A stretch of DNA of 64,000 nucleotides from Przewalskia tangutica (taxonomy: Eukaryota; Streptophyta; Magnoliopsida; Solanales; Solanaceae): NCBI GenBank assembly GCA_029844215.1, contig CM056723.1, forward strand, positions 1,014,980 through 1,078,979, in the 5' to 3' direction. The notes below the pieces were generated by a model. The model saw nothing but the letters and a program-made list of their open reading frames with translations. It searched no databases and was not told the origin of the DNA. Within the stretch, counting starts at the first letter, position 1. Each line of letters starts with the position of its first letter. The position numbers and the translations under genes are program-made. This document shows, in pieces, positions 34,640-46,600 of the stretch.

Positions 34640-34807
34640 ATAATAACCCCTTTTGCGCAGGAATTTCTTGCGCAAAAGGACTTGAACGGGCCATTACGGT
34701 TAAGTTCTTTTGCGAAGGAAATTTTCTAACAAAGGTAGTTTTGTAACTATTTTTTTGATATTTTGGTTCGCTTGCTTAGTTTTTGTGGCATTTAAGTTCC
34801 GGACTCT
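34640..34807 (-). repeat. Right terminal inverted repeat of the MULE
   Basis: This is the partner of 18978-19160. On this side the block 'cccttttgcgcaggaatttcttgcgcaaaagg' is split here as two copies of 'ttgcgca', and the end is 'aagttccggactct'. The target-site duplication follows at 34808. Confidence 0.8.
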
Positions 34808-34816
34808 GAGTATTTA

Positions 34817-35184
34817 TAGTATCAATTTCCAAAATTTGTAAAAACAACATCAACCAAACATTGATTACTAAACTTAGTTTTGAAAAACTTGAAACAAACG
34901 TCTAAATCCTTTATGTTTTCAGAAGCCTCGTGTTTTTTTTTCTCTTCCTGTTTACCTTTAAATTTGCTGTTCTTATTTGGGAATTTATTGTGCAAGGGAA
35001 ACAAAGGTTCAAAGTGTGGAAAAGAAGCTTAATTATGCAAAACCCAAATACTTGCTTATGCTATTCAGATAGAAAAATAATTGTGATTGGCCAGAGATCA
35101 GTGTCCAGTTAATTGTCGTAGTAACTCCTTTCCTTTCAGTACTACTTCTTGGACATAGTTATCAAGCAGTTTCTACATGTCATG
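34817..35184. other. Short intergenic stretch right of the MULE
   Basis: No gene is recognised. A few T-rich tracts are present, and short open frames have no family resemblance. Confidence 0.4.
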
Positions 35185-37297
35185 TAGGGATGGCAATTGG
35201 GCGGGGCGGGTGTGGGTAATCCTCCCCGCCAAAATTTTTTATATCCACCATCCGCCTAGGCGGATATATTCCTAAATCCACTCCGCTCCACCACCCAAGT
35301 GGATATCTGTCACCCGCCAGTCATATTTTGTAATCAATTTATTTGTCATTTTGTCATTTTTTTCTAAGGAAATTAAAGTAGGCAAAAACTAGATATGCTT
35401 TACAAAATGTGCAAATGAAACAAGTAGAACAAGAGTTTTCACGATTCAATAATTAAAAAAACGAAATTAAAATCACAAATTAAATACATAAAAACGGTAC
35501 AAACGCAATTAATCCAAAAACAACTAGACACCATTACAGGCAACTTTTCACTTGATTTTCAAAAATCTATTTAAAATTTTGATTTACATAAGAAGTATTT
35601 AAAATTAATCAATACTTGTTGTCGACTTGTCGAGGTCGTTCGTAACTCTGATGGCGGCGTGATGGAGAACGAGAGAGGAGAAACGACAGAGACAGGAGGC
35701 GTGAAGGTGAAGCCGTGAAGGTAGGGCTGGCAATTTCACTCTGACCCGATGGATATCCGATCCACCCGACCCGATTATATGGACGAAATTCGACAAAACA
35801 CGGATTTTAATCGGGTGACGTGTCGGGTCGGATTCGGGTGAACATACATCCAACCCACCACCCGACTCATCCATCCACCCGTTTATAAAGTTGTTTCTCT
35901 TCTCTTTTTCTCTCTGTAATTTGACACTAGTATTGACGGTAACAAAATGAAAGCAACCCCACTAATGCACCAAAGTATTCACATTTCCTATTATTTCATA
36001 TTTTTCCGAAGAAAAACGCTCGTGTCTAGTCTATGTCTACCTTATGTGCTAAATCTAACGATAATAATAATAAAAAAGTTATCTACAGGAAAATTACTGT
36101 TTAAGTAGTTTTTGAACAACTCTTTTTGTACTAGGCAATGGTATCATTGCTACAAGACTGCTCTATGCTACATGTAGTCCGCTAGTACAAAAAGCATTTA
36201 CATTTCAATAACATGTACTAGAACGGGGGAATAAAAATATCGATGTCCCACTTTCTTTGTCAAGTATGACCAGCTATGGAGATTTAACTACTGTCGATGC
36301 TAACTATATTCCTCCAATGACGGTTGCAAAAGTAGATCAAAAGTTTGCTCTAACATGAACTGAATAATCAAAGTAGAACACTGAATAATCTCCAAAGGTC
36401 AAAATAACTTTTAACACCATTTTTCTTGAAATGAATGAAACATTCTATTCAACCGAAGGAAGACAAACAATCAAGTAAGAGGAACTAATGGACATAAAAC
36501 TATCTGACCTTGAAACTGAACCCCAAATAACACACTGATGGATTTTAATGTTTTAGTCTATAAAGATTGTCGCTAATTAGAAACTCAATTATTAGTATTA
36601 TTAGAAGTGGCATGTAATTCGTCTTTTAAACTTTAGTTACTTCAGATTATTATTGGCTTTTGACTCCTTTCCGTTTTTTTGGTTGCATGCTTGGAGCATA
36701 GACACGACTTGTAAAAACAGTATGATGATATTTATTTGATGTGCTTTTTTTTCGTTTTACCAAGAATTTAGGTGATTGACTGATTATGCTATAATTTTCA
36801 TCCGCGAAGCACCCGATTCACCCGTGGATGATGGGTGGATCGAATGTGAATGAAGAAAATAGGGTTATGGATAGGTCGGGTGGTGGATGAATGATTGGCG
36901 GGTAGAGGCGAATTGAACTCCACCTGATCCACCTCTAATCCATTGCCAAACCTACGTGAAGTAGAAGGTGAGAGGGGTAGAGAGAGTCAGGGACGAAGGC
37001 GTGAAGGGCTGAAGCAATGACTAAGTCAATAGGATTTTGCCTACTAACTTATTATTGGGCTTATGGTTGTAATATGATGAAGCAGAAGAACATGATTGTA
37101 ATTGGGTTTATGGACTGCCAAAATTATTATTGGGTGTATGAGTTGCTAAAATTATGTGTGTCAAATTTTTTCGACTTTAGATAAATATAAATTTGTACAA
37201 ATAAAATTATAGTTAGGGGATATAAGGCGGGCGGTTGGATGAGGGGCGAGTATCCACCACCTACGAAATCGGCAAAATTGTACCCACCTGCCATCTA
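35185..37297. mobile_element. Outer hAT-like non-autonomous element (tentative)
   Basis: The left end TAGGGATGGCAATTGGG and the right end, reversed, TAGATGGCAGGTGGG are similar, and both are followed inwards by 'gg(c/t)ggg' and 'tatccacca'-type repeats. However, the flanking 8-mers do not match, so the outer boundary is not proved. A clear second element with its own TSD lies inside (35722-36954). Confidence 0.4.
35714..36962. mobile_element. Nested hAT-like non-autonomous element
   Basis: The termini are TAGGGCTGGCAAT (from 35722) and, reversed, TAGGTTTGGCAAT (to 36954). The flanking 8-mers cgtgaagg (35714-35721) and cgtgaagt (36955-36962) match at 7 of 8, as for a hAT target-site duplication. 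Both subterminal regions carry 'gatccacc' and 'gacccga' type repeats. The 1,233-bp body codes for nothing I recognise. Confidence 0.75.
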
Positions 37298-37608
37298 CAT
37301 CTAGTAAACGGATGAAAGTTGATGCACTCTCAAATGGGACAAGGCATCGATGAGATCCGAATAATATTATATCTCATAAATCAGATAATGCTATTCATAG
37401 CATGTTGTGGAAGAGATTTAGGGGCATGCCTGGTGTTGCAACTGAACTTTATAAGCTACGTTAACCGTCATAACAAATCGGGAACTGCACTCGATGAGGA
37501 TTACATTTGACTCTTACAATTAGAGACGAGTGCAATAATACCCACTTCCTGTACATTTTACCTCATGTTTCACATTTAATCAAAGAATAAAATGAACCTA
37601 AATCTACA

Positions 37609-40600
37609 TCAGAGGTCGGCTTCAATTGGCCTGGTCAGTGCCCTTACAAAGTACGCACGTGTCTCTGGTAATATACGTTGAATCAATTCTGAATACCTAC
37701 ATGTAACGAGATTATAGTGTGTTAATAAACAATTACACATCAATTCTCTGTGTGCATATTTGTTTGGGATGTCATTTTTTTTCTCTTCCAAGGAATGATG
37801 AAGCAAAAGGATAGGAATCTGGACATACCATGGCATGACACTTAATTGGTCGAACTTCTCCAAAATGAAGAGAATGCAAGCATTTCGTAATGACAATGCA
37901 TTAAATGCCTCCGATAACTCAAACATCAAAGAGACATTTTCCACTGAGATATCCTAGAGACGATGAGAAATTATCAGGAGAAACCCGACATAAATCCCCC
38001 TCAAAGACAGAAAGGTCCCCAACACTCACCTGCGCAATTGCATACTCGCACAGACGCTTAAGGCCCTCTAGAAGATATTGATCAGCAGCCCTTAGAAGAT
38101 CCTGTGCAACATCCATATTAACATCAACTGATCCCGTGTATATGTACCTGCAAGCAAGAAACATTCTTATCTTAAATATTGTAGATCGATTTGTACAATC
38201 TAAATCCCAGACGTGAAGGAAATTTAAGACCATCGCACCTCATCATCAACTCAAAAACATTCCATGGAATGTTGGGTATCTCTATGTCTTTGGCGTCTCT
38301 CTCCTGCATTGAGTAGAAGACAGATCATCAGAGTTTTGTACTCCATATTTCTGCATTTGGTAAAGTCAAATAAAACAAGCTCGCAATATTTCAAACAAAG
38401 ATGTTTGCTTTTTAGCAATTTTGCAAAGTCCATTTGATAGTCGGTTTTAAATTTATCCAAAGGGAAAGTTAATCAGTAGAAGAAAAACTTTGGGGCAAAA
38501 ATAACTTTCCTCTGGTGTTGATAATGATCAATTTAACAGGAAAAAAACAATAAACCTAAAAGTAAAAGCAAAAGAATCTCTACGCCAAAACTTCGACTTA
38601 CCCTGTAGCCACCATCAAACATTGCTCGAAATGCATTAGAAGAAGCAAGCAAACATATTCTGTGGGCGTAGAACTGTTTGCCTGGTGGAGGACCAGAAAA
38701 CCATTAAGAAACAACATGAAATAAAGAAGATGACAATATTTGAATCACAAAACTGCTGCTACCTTCAACTAAAAATGTGACATCAGATAGCGTAGAATTA
38801 TTTACATACTGCTCACCCAGATAGACCTGCAGTAAAAGGAGAAAATAAGGAAAAGAGATACAATATAAGGTCAAATTAATTGTCTAATCACTGCACTATG
38901 AATGGTCATGAACAACCAATATGTCAATTGAGAAAGGAAAGATAAAAGGCAGACATACAAACTAACAAACATTAAAAGCTCAGACGACATTTTTAATTGG
39001 TGAAGAAAGCGAACATCAAGTAAACTGGTAAAACCAGCCTCTATTCTGTCAACATGCAAATTCTCCTCAAACTCTCCCCAAAGTGATGACGAGTTACATT
39101 CAAATTCTACATCCGTAAAATGTAAGGATAAGCAAAGCCGTCATATTGCCTAATTTATTCTCATAACACCTACTTATTATGCTAGCAATTAACGTTAAGT
39201 GAGTGAAGTTTTCAGAATCAAGAGTTTTGGATACTAAAACCCCGGGACTATTGAGTATTGACAATGTTATAAACGATAAACCGTCGAGAACAAGACCAAG
39301 TCTTGGTACACACACACCACAGAACCAAAAAACATAACGCTCAATGAAGCAAATTTAGCATTAGCATATCAAGAGAAGGCTCTAAAGTGTTCTACCCCTC
39401 ACCAACATAACAGATGCTCTCATAATAAATGTGGTATAAACAGCAGCACATAACACTAGAAGGGTGACAACGTGAGAAGCAAACTGAGAACCACATATCA
39501 ACATGTAAATTTGACAAAGAAAATCCCGAGGATAGGAAGGAACTGTAAGACCAAAGTTATTATGCAGTAGTTCACTGATGAACCTTCACGAGTACTCAAA
39601 AAGAGAGGCATCAAATGGTTGGTAAAGTAGACAGTGTATTAAATTTGCATGACAGCTACATATAAGTTTCAAGTGTTGAGGTAATGCTAGCAAAAAGTGG
39701 TTTGACATATAAACTATAAAGTAAATGGTAAAAGCTTCACAAATCACAACCAATGATTAAATTTGAATACCAGTCAGTTCAGGGAACATCTTTGAAAGGC
39801 TTGATGATAATCTGAACATAGCTTACTGTTAACTCAATGTGAGAAGCACCAAATGTAACAGTGAAAAATCAAATAGAAACCCATAAACGACTAGAAGAAT
39901 AGTATTACTCATGTTATAACATATAGCAAAATCTTGAACATAGAATTTTGACAGAGTATTAGAATGAAACTACGGAACAAACCTGAGTTGTCGGAGATGG
40001 AGGAGCTGCATCGACTGGTGAAAGTGAGCTGGCTTTGTTAGCCAACTTGCATAAAGCTACAGAACCATCTCTTTGGTGCTTCAAGTTTGTTGATTCTAGA
40101 AACTCTAACAGCAATTCTAATCCTACAAGAACATAGTCCGCATAGTGGACAAATGTCACAGCCTAACCAACATACCGAGAAAATATCATTCTGAGTATAG
40201 GTACAAAACACATACCACCATTATCAATAAATATTGTCTTTTGGTCATCTGGTGAACAAAGATGGGCAAGCGCCAGAGAGACTCGTCTTTGAATAACATT
40301 TTCCCCAACACACATCAAATACAACAAATGACCTAATACCTGCAAAGGAGGGAGGAAAGGTTTGAGATATAACCATCAGTAATCTATAAGACTTGACAAA
40401 GAAATTTGTCATATTGAAGGGAAAAGAAGGAACAGGACAATGGGGGATACACCACACTCATAGCTTGAAAAAACAAAATAACTTGGCATTCGTTAGCAAA
40501 AGAAATGTATTCATTAAGTTTTCATATAAAAAATATGCATCATGTGCTTCACTGCCAACAAATAAAGTATGCATCAACAAATTCCTTGCAACAAATAGAA

Positions 40601-43600
40601 ACTCACTCGTCCATGAATCTTCTCTTCTAATCTTTTCAATGTCTTCGCTACACAATCTCTAGTTGGCTGAAAAAACAGTGAACAATATCAAGGCTCTTGC
40701 CAAAGAATTAAGCATAATGAGAAAATCACCATAATTCTATGAAATTGTTTGCCCTTTAAATTATATTTGGCACAAAACAACGAATACGGGAAGAAAAAAC
40801 GAATCATACTTGGACAATAAATTCTCCATCCTGAAGCTTTTGAACACCTCCAACCTTTACAAGATCTGTAACATTATCCTATAGCAGAAAGTTGCACCAA
40901 ATCAGATGAGATGTAACACGTCATTACAAGTTTAAAAACATGTAAAAGCATGAAATATGGTTATAATAACATGATTGTGATCGGATAAAATGTAACACCT
41001 CGTTATCAGCAAGCCCATAAAGAGCAAATGCAGCATTATGCTGCAATGATCCATTTTTTGAATCAAGAAGCTTCAGTAATGGGACTATTCCACCGCAATG
41101 AGCAATACCAGCCTGATTGTGTGTGTCCTGAACATCATGGAACCAATAACTCTAACCAACTAGAATGCATGTAAAGAATTCTCAAATCATATGAATTCTT
41201 AAGATGTTAGATAGAGCACGCTTCTATTTACTATGTCTTCAACACACCCCTTTATGTGTCAGGGTATTCTTTTTCATGAGCCACGCAGGTGGAGTTTTTT
41301 ATTTTTCAATAATGGGCGGCGATGAGACTCGAACCCAAGGTCTTACTCTGATATCATGAAGTGTATTAAAGCTTAAGCTGTTAGAGAGAGCTTACTTCTA
41401 TTTATTTAATTATATCTTTAACATTTAGATTACTGCGTATTGGCAAGAAATGAGATCGTATAAAAAGGATATAGAAAATTCATATAGCAAACTCTAAATA
41501 GTTTTGGACTGAGTTGTAGCTAATTGACTGCGAAAAAAATAAAGAACCCAATGTCCTGGAACTTTCCAGTCGTACTGTACTATAATCAGTGTTGTCAAAG
41601 GCACGCTTAAGCCCTGAAGCGAGGCTCAAAATATATTGAGTGCTTCGCCTCGCTTTATGTGCGCTCCAGTGTCATCATCAAGGCTATAAGACATACTTTT
41701 CCTTGCCAATGAGCCTCTCTTGAAGAGGTGACACTAGATAATTGATATTTCACTTTATCGTAATGTTTTTACATTTTCTTTGTCCGTATATTTGTTATTC
41801 ATGCTTATTATTATTAGTCTTGGTCCAAACATATAATATTTGAATTTGTGCACCTTTGTGCCTTTTTTCATTAAAGCCCGCGATTTATTTGCGCTTTGCG
41901 CTTGAAGCCCCAACTGACTTTAGAGCTTTTTTGTGCCTTTCGCTTTTGATAACACTGACTATAATTAAGAAAAAAAGAGCTCCAAGCTTTGGCCCCACAC
42001 ATTATTATGATATAATCACAAAGTTAGCATTATCCCTTCAGAATATTAGGATAAAATGTAACTGCCCAATAGAAAAGGTATGTCAAACATCTATTTCACG
42101 TTATCCGACAATTTATACTACTTTAGGGAGCCCTAGCCATGTGTATATAATACTTCATGACATGGAAGTAAGGCGCACTAGAACAGCGAGACAGCAAATT
42201 TTTTGTTTTTGATAAGCAACAACATGGTGAATTTAACTGTTAATTGTCCATACATGTATACCATGAAAAGAAAGCAAGTCAGTCTTGAATTGAAGCCTCT
42301 CATGGCAACTGCACAATGGTGCAACGGAACCACTACTCACTGTTGGGTGTTGGGTTTTGATATTGGTGAATGAGAAATGATGGGATGAAAATTAAAGGGA
42401 GTAAAAGGCTCTTTTGTCCCACATCGGAAAAAAAAAGGAAAGAGAGGTGTAATCTAGACTTTGAAGCCTTTATATTTTATATATAGCGTAGCGATTCGTA
42501 CTACCGGAAAAGTTTCGCTAACCGGCAGGCAATAGAATCAGCCGATAGGCGCAGGCAAGCGTAGCGAATCACATAGATAAGCCCCTACCTGCCAACGCGC
42601 GGATGGATAGGGCGGGCGAAGCGCGAATGTGAGAGGCGCGGAGCCACTTTTCTTTATGTAGCAGGGAAAGGAGCTGGAGGGGTTCGCTTTTTGATAATCA
42701 ATAAGTAGCGTAGGCTTCGATAGACTTGCAATAGCGATTCTTACCAGCAATCTTAGCGACCTCTATGCAATGCAGCAACGAATCTCTAGTTGCTAAAAGG
42801 GTTGAGAGGGCAAGAACCCCTCGCGCCGTCGTCGTCGCTCGGCTTCGGATTCGGATTTGGATTTGTCAAAAGATCGATTGATTGATAATCTTTTTGGACA
42901 AACGTTTCTTTAATTAATTAATTATTTAATTAAAAATAAATCCAAACCCAAGACCCGCGACCGACCCGTCCGGTTTAAGAATGGTTTTCTTCTCTGAATT
43001 TCAGTCTTCAACTCGAAATTTTTTTTGTCTTCATTCTGTGTGATATACTGTCGTTGAGTAGTTCGCTGTTACCGGAATTTGGAGTACTACTATTCTGGTA
43101 AGATAATCGTTCTATCCTGGGAGGCGATATTCCATTAACCTCGAGTACTGTGAGGGGAATAATTTTCTTAAGGACACACTTTGAACTAAGTGGGCTCGAT
43201 TATATTCTGAAATTATTTTTCAAAACAGATTTTGTTTTCGTTCACTGTTTCATTATTAATTTACTGTTAAGTAATTTTTATACTGTGTAATCTGGTGTTA
43301 CTAAGTGTTTAACAGATTGTGTTGAAACATTGTTTAACCGTATACAGAATTATTATACCAACATTCTTAAGGAAATTCCGTTTATTTTATTTTAATCTGT
43401 ATTCTGGTTTGGAGATTAAAACCTGTGTGGTTTTCTACTCTGTGTGAAATTTCATATTCTAACTTGAAGACATAAAAACTTCGTTGGAATATAAAGTCTA
43501 GGAAAGTGTTGTCCAAAAGGGGGAAAAAAGGTGTTTTCCAGAGGAAAAAAAAATATTTTTTTTGTATGTTGTTTGGAGACTAAAATCTTCGGATTTTCTA

Positions 43601-46600
43601 CTCTGGTTGAGATTAAAATTTTCATAACTTTCTACTCATTTGGGTACTTGATTTGAAGATATAAAAATTTCATCAAGTATACAACATACAATCTAATGCA
43701 CTTCGTTTCAAGCATAATTGATTCGGTTTGAAGAAATAAAATCTTCACCGTTGTGTATGATATTTGTTGCATGAAATACGTGAAGATTATTTTCAAGGTA
43801 GTAAGAATGAATTTGACTTACTCATGTGATGTTTGTACAACGATTTGAAGAACATAAAATCTTCGTCGTTCTGTTTAAGGAGATTAAAACTTGTGTAGTT
43901 TTCTACTCCATATGAATATTAGTATTCTGACTCGAAGATATAAAAACTTCGTTGGAATACTAAAGTTTCATAATTATACTACGATTTGAAGAAATAAAAT
44001 CTTCATCGTTTAAGTTTATAATTCGACTGCGATTTGAAGAAATAAAATCTTCATCGTTGAAGTCTGTGAATTAATTGCTATTTTGGTTTTATTAACTAAA
44101 ACAGTTTGTCGATTTGACAGTGACAAACAATGGCAATTGAAACTGGAACTACCTCTGCAAATACTGCACCAAGCATTACTACAACCTGCATCGCAGCATT
44201 GCCGAGAAACCTGCGAAGTTCACCGGTGCCAACTTTAAAGGATGGCAACAAAGAATGTTCTTTGGCTTACCACCCTTGGTTTGCAAAAGTTCACCAATGG
44301 TGACCTCTCCGCGTTCGCCACGACATGTCCGACAACCAGCCTACGGTTACCGAGGCTTGGAAACAGTGATTTTTCGTGCAAAGGCTACATTTTAAGTGTC
44401 TTAGAAAATGACTTGTACAATGTCTACAAAGGCAGAGACTTCCAAAGAACTATGGAGTGCACTTGAAAAGAAGTACAAGGCGTAAGATGCTTGAAGAAGT
44501 TTGTGGTTGCCAAATTCCTAGACTATAAAATGGTTGATGGAAAACCGCTGGAACCCAAGTTCATGAAGCTTCAACTTATCTTCCATGACCTTATTGTTGA
44601 AGGTATGGTAGTGAATGAAGCATTCAGTGGTCGCAATGATTGAGAAGTCTTGCCTTCGTGGAAAGATTTCAAGAATTATCTTAAGCACAAAAGAAAGGAA
44701 ATGAAGTTGGAGGATCTTGTGATTCGCCTCAAGATCGGCAAGATAACAAAACCGCCGAGAAGAGGTATCGTAAGAGTTCACTAATCAAGGGCCAACATCG
44801 CCAAGATCGCTCCAAAATGAACAAGAAAAGAAAGAGGCCTTCTGGAAAAGAGAAGGGTTCTAACAAGAAAAAGTTCAAAGGGCAACTGCTTTAATTGTGG
44901 GAAAGCATGCCACAAAAGCCCAGATTGTCGTCTCCCGAAAAAGGACAAGGGAAAAGGACAAGTCAATATGATGGAAATGAATGATAAAATGAATGATCTG
45001 TGTGCAATGTTGTCAGAGTGCAATTTGGTTGGAAACTCAAAGGAGTGGTGGCTGGATTCTAGTGTCACTCGACATGTTTGCGTTGCAAAAGAAGCATTTG
45101 CAACATATGCTCCATTGGACCCAAGAGGTAATTTATGGAAATACCGCAATGCCAAGCGTTGAAGGATATGGGAAGATACTCAAGATGACTTCCAGAAGGT
45201 CCCGACTCTCAACAATGTTCTCGCACGCCCACAATTCTAAGATTTAGTTTCACCGACTACTCACAAAAACGTTTAAGTGTGTTAGTTAGTGAGAAAATTG
45301 TAATAAGTAAGAATGATATGTTCATAGGAAAGTGGCTACCTCACCGAGGGCTTTTTCAAACTTAATGTAATGGTTGTCGATGTGATTAATGAAAATTCGG
45401 TTTTACTTATCGAGTCAAATGATTTATGGCATGTTCGTTTAGGACATGTCAATTACAAAACCTTGCGAAAATTGATCAATTTAGAAGTATTGTCTAAATT
45501 CAAGTGTAACAAATCAAAATGTGAAATTTGTGTTGAATCTAAGTTTGTTAAACATTCATATAAGTCTATTGATAGAAATTCAAATCTTTTAGACTTAATT
45601 CACACAGATATATGTGATATGAAGTCAATACCATCTCGTGGTGGAAAAAAATATTTTATAACTTTCATTGACGATTGCACTCGATATTGTTATGTGTATT
45701 TGCTTAATAGTAAGGATGAAGCAATTAATGCATTTAAGCAATACAAGAACGAAGTGGAAAATCAATTAAATAAAAAGATCAAAATGATTAGAAGTGATAC
45801 GGGTGGAGAGTACGAATCTCCTTTTGCAGAGACATGTTTGGAATATGGAATTATTCATCAAACTACTTCCCCTTACACACCACAATCAAATGGAATTGCG
45901 GAAAGGAAAAACCGAACATTAAAGGAAATGATGAATGTCTTACTAATTAGTTCTGGTTTACCGCAGAGCTTATGGGGGGAAGCTATCCTTACAACTAATC
46001 GAATACTCAACAGAGTACCCTACAGCAAAACACAATCTATTTCATATGATCTATGGAAAGAAAGAAAACCCAACTTGAAATATTTCAAAGTGTGGGGGTG
46101 TTTAGCGAAGATCCAAGTTCCTTTGCCCAAAAGGGTAAAAATCGGACCAAAAACTGTGGATTGTGTTTTTATTGGCTATGCTACAAACAGCAAAGCTTGT
46201 CGGTTTTTGGTTCACAAATCGGACAATCCCGAAATTCATGTTAATACTGAATCAATCGATAATGTCAATTCTTTGAAAACATCTATCCGTATAAACCGAA
46301 TGTGAGTCGCCAAGTGAAAGATCTAAACGATCGCGGAAGAACCAAAGAAAAGTATACCAAGCAAAGAGGATCCAAGGCGTAGCAAACGCCAAAAGACATC
46401 TACTTTCGACTGATTTTGTAACATTCTTGCTTGAAAATGAGCCTCAAAACATTTAAAGCAGCAATGTCATCTTCTGATTCAACATTTTGGAAAGAAGCAG
46501 TCAATAGTGAGATTGAATCAATTTTAAACAACCATACATGGGAATTAGTTGATCTTCCTCCTGGAAATAAACCTTTAGGATCAAAATGGATTTTTAAAAG

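Larger units (their letters stand above)
18969..34816 (+). mobile_element. Mutator-like element (MULE) with nested insertions
   Basis: The element body spans 18978-34807. The flanks carry gagtattta at 18969-18977 and 34808-34816, a target-site duplication of 8-9 bp typical of Mutator. The ends are long inverted repeats: the left end GAGTTCGTAACTTAAAATAA pairs with the right end, reversed, GAGTCCGGAACTTAAATGCC. Further in, both ends carry a conserved block around 'ctgcgcaaaaggggttattata'. Between them lie a broken transposase, two small frames and a GRF zinc-finger exon pair. The Tat/Ogre element and a copia fragment are later insertions; without them the MULE would be about 5.4 kb. Confidence 0.88.

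Noticed and set aside
35605..35874. 89-codon minus-strand frame
   Set aside because: It spans the end of the nested hAT-like element and its target site, so it is a chance frame across a junction.
43400..44085. CRISPR-like dispersed palindromes
   Set aside because: Spacing is irregular, copies are imperfect, and the context is a copia leader.
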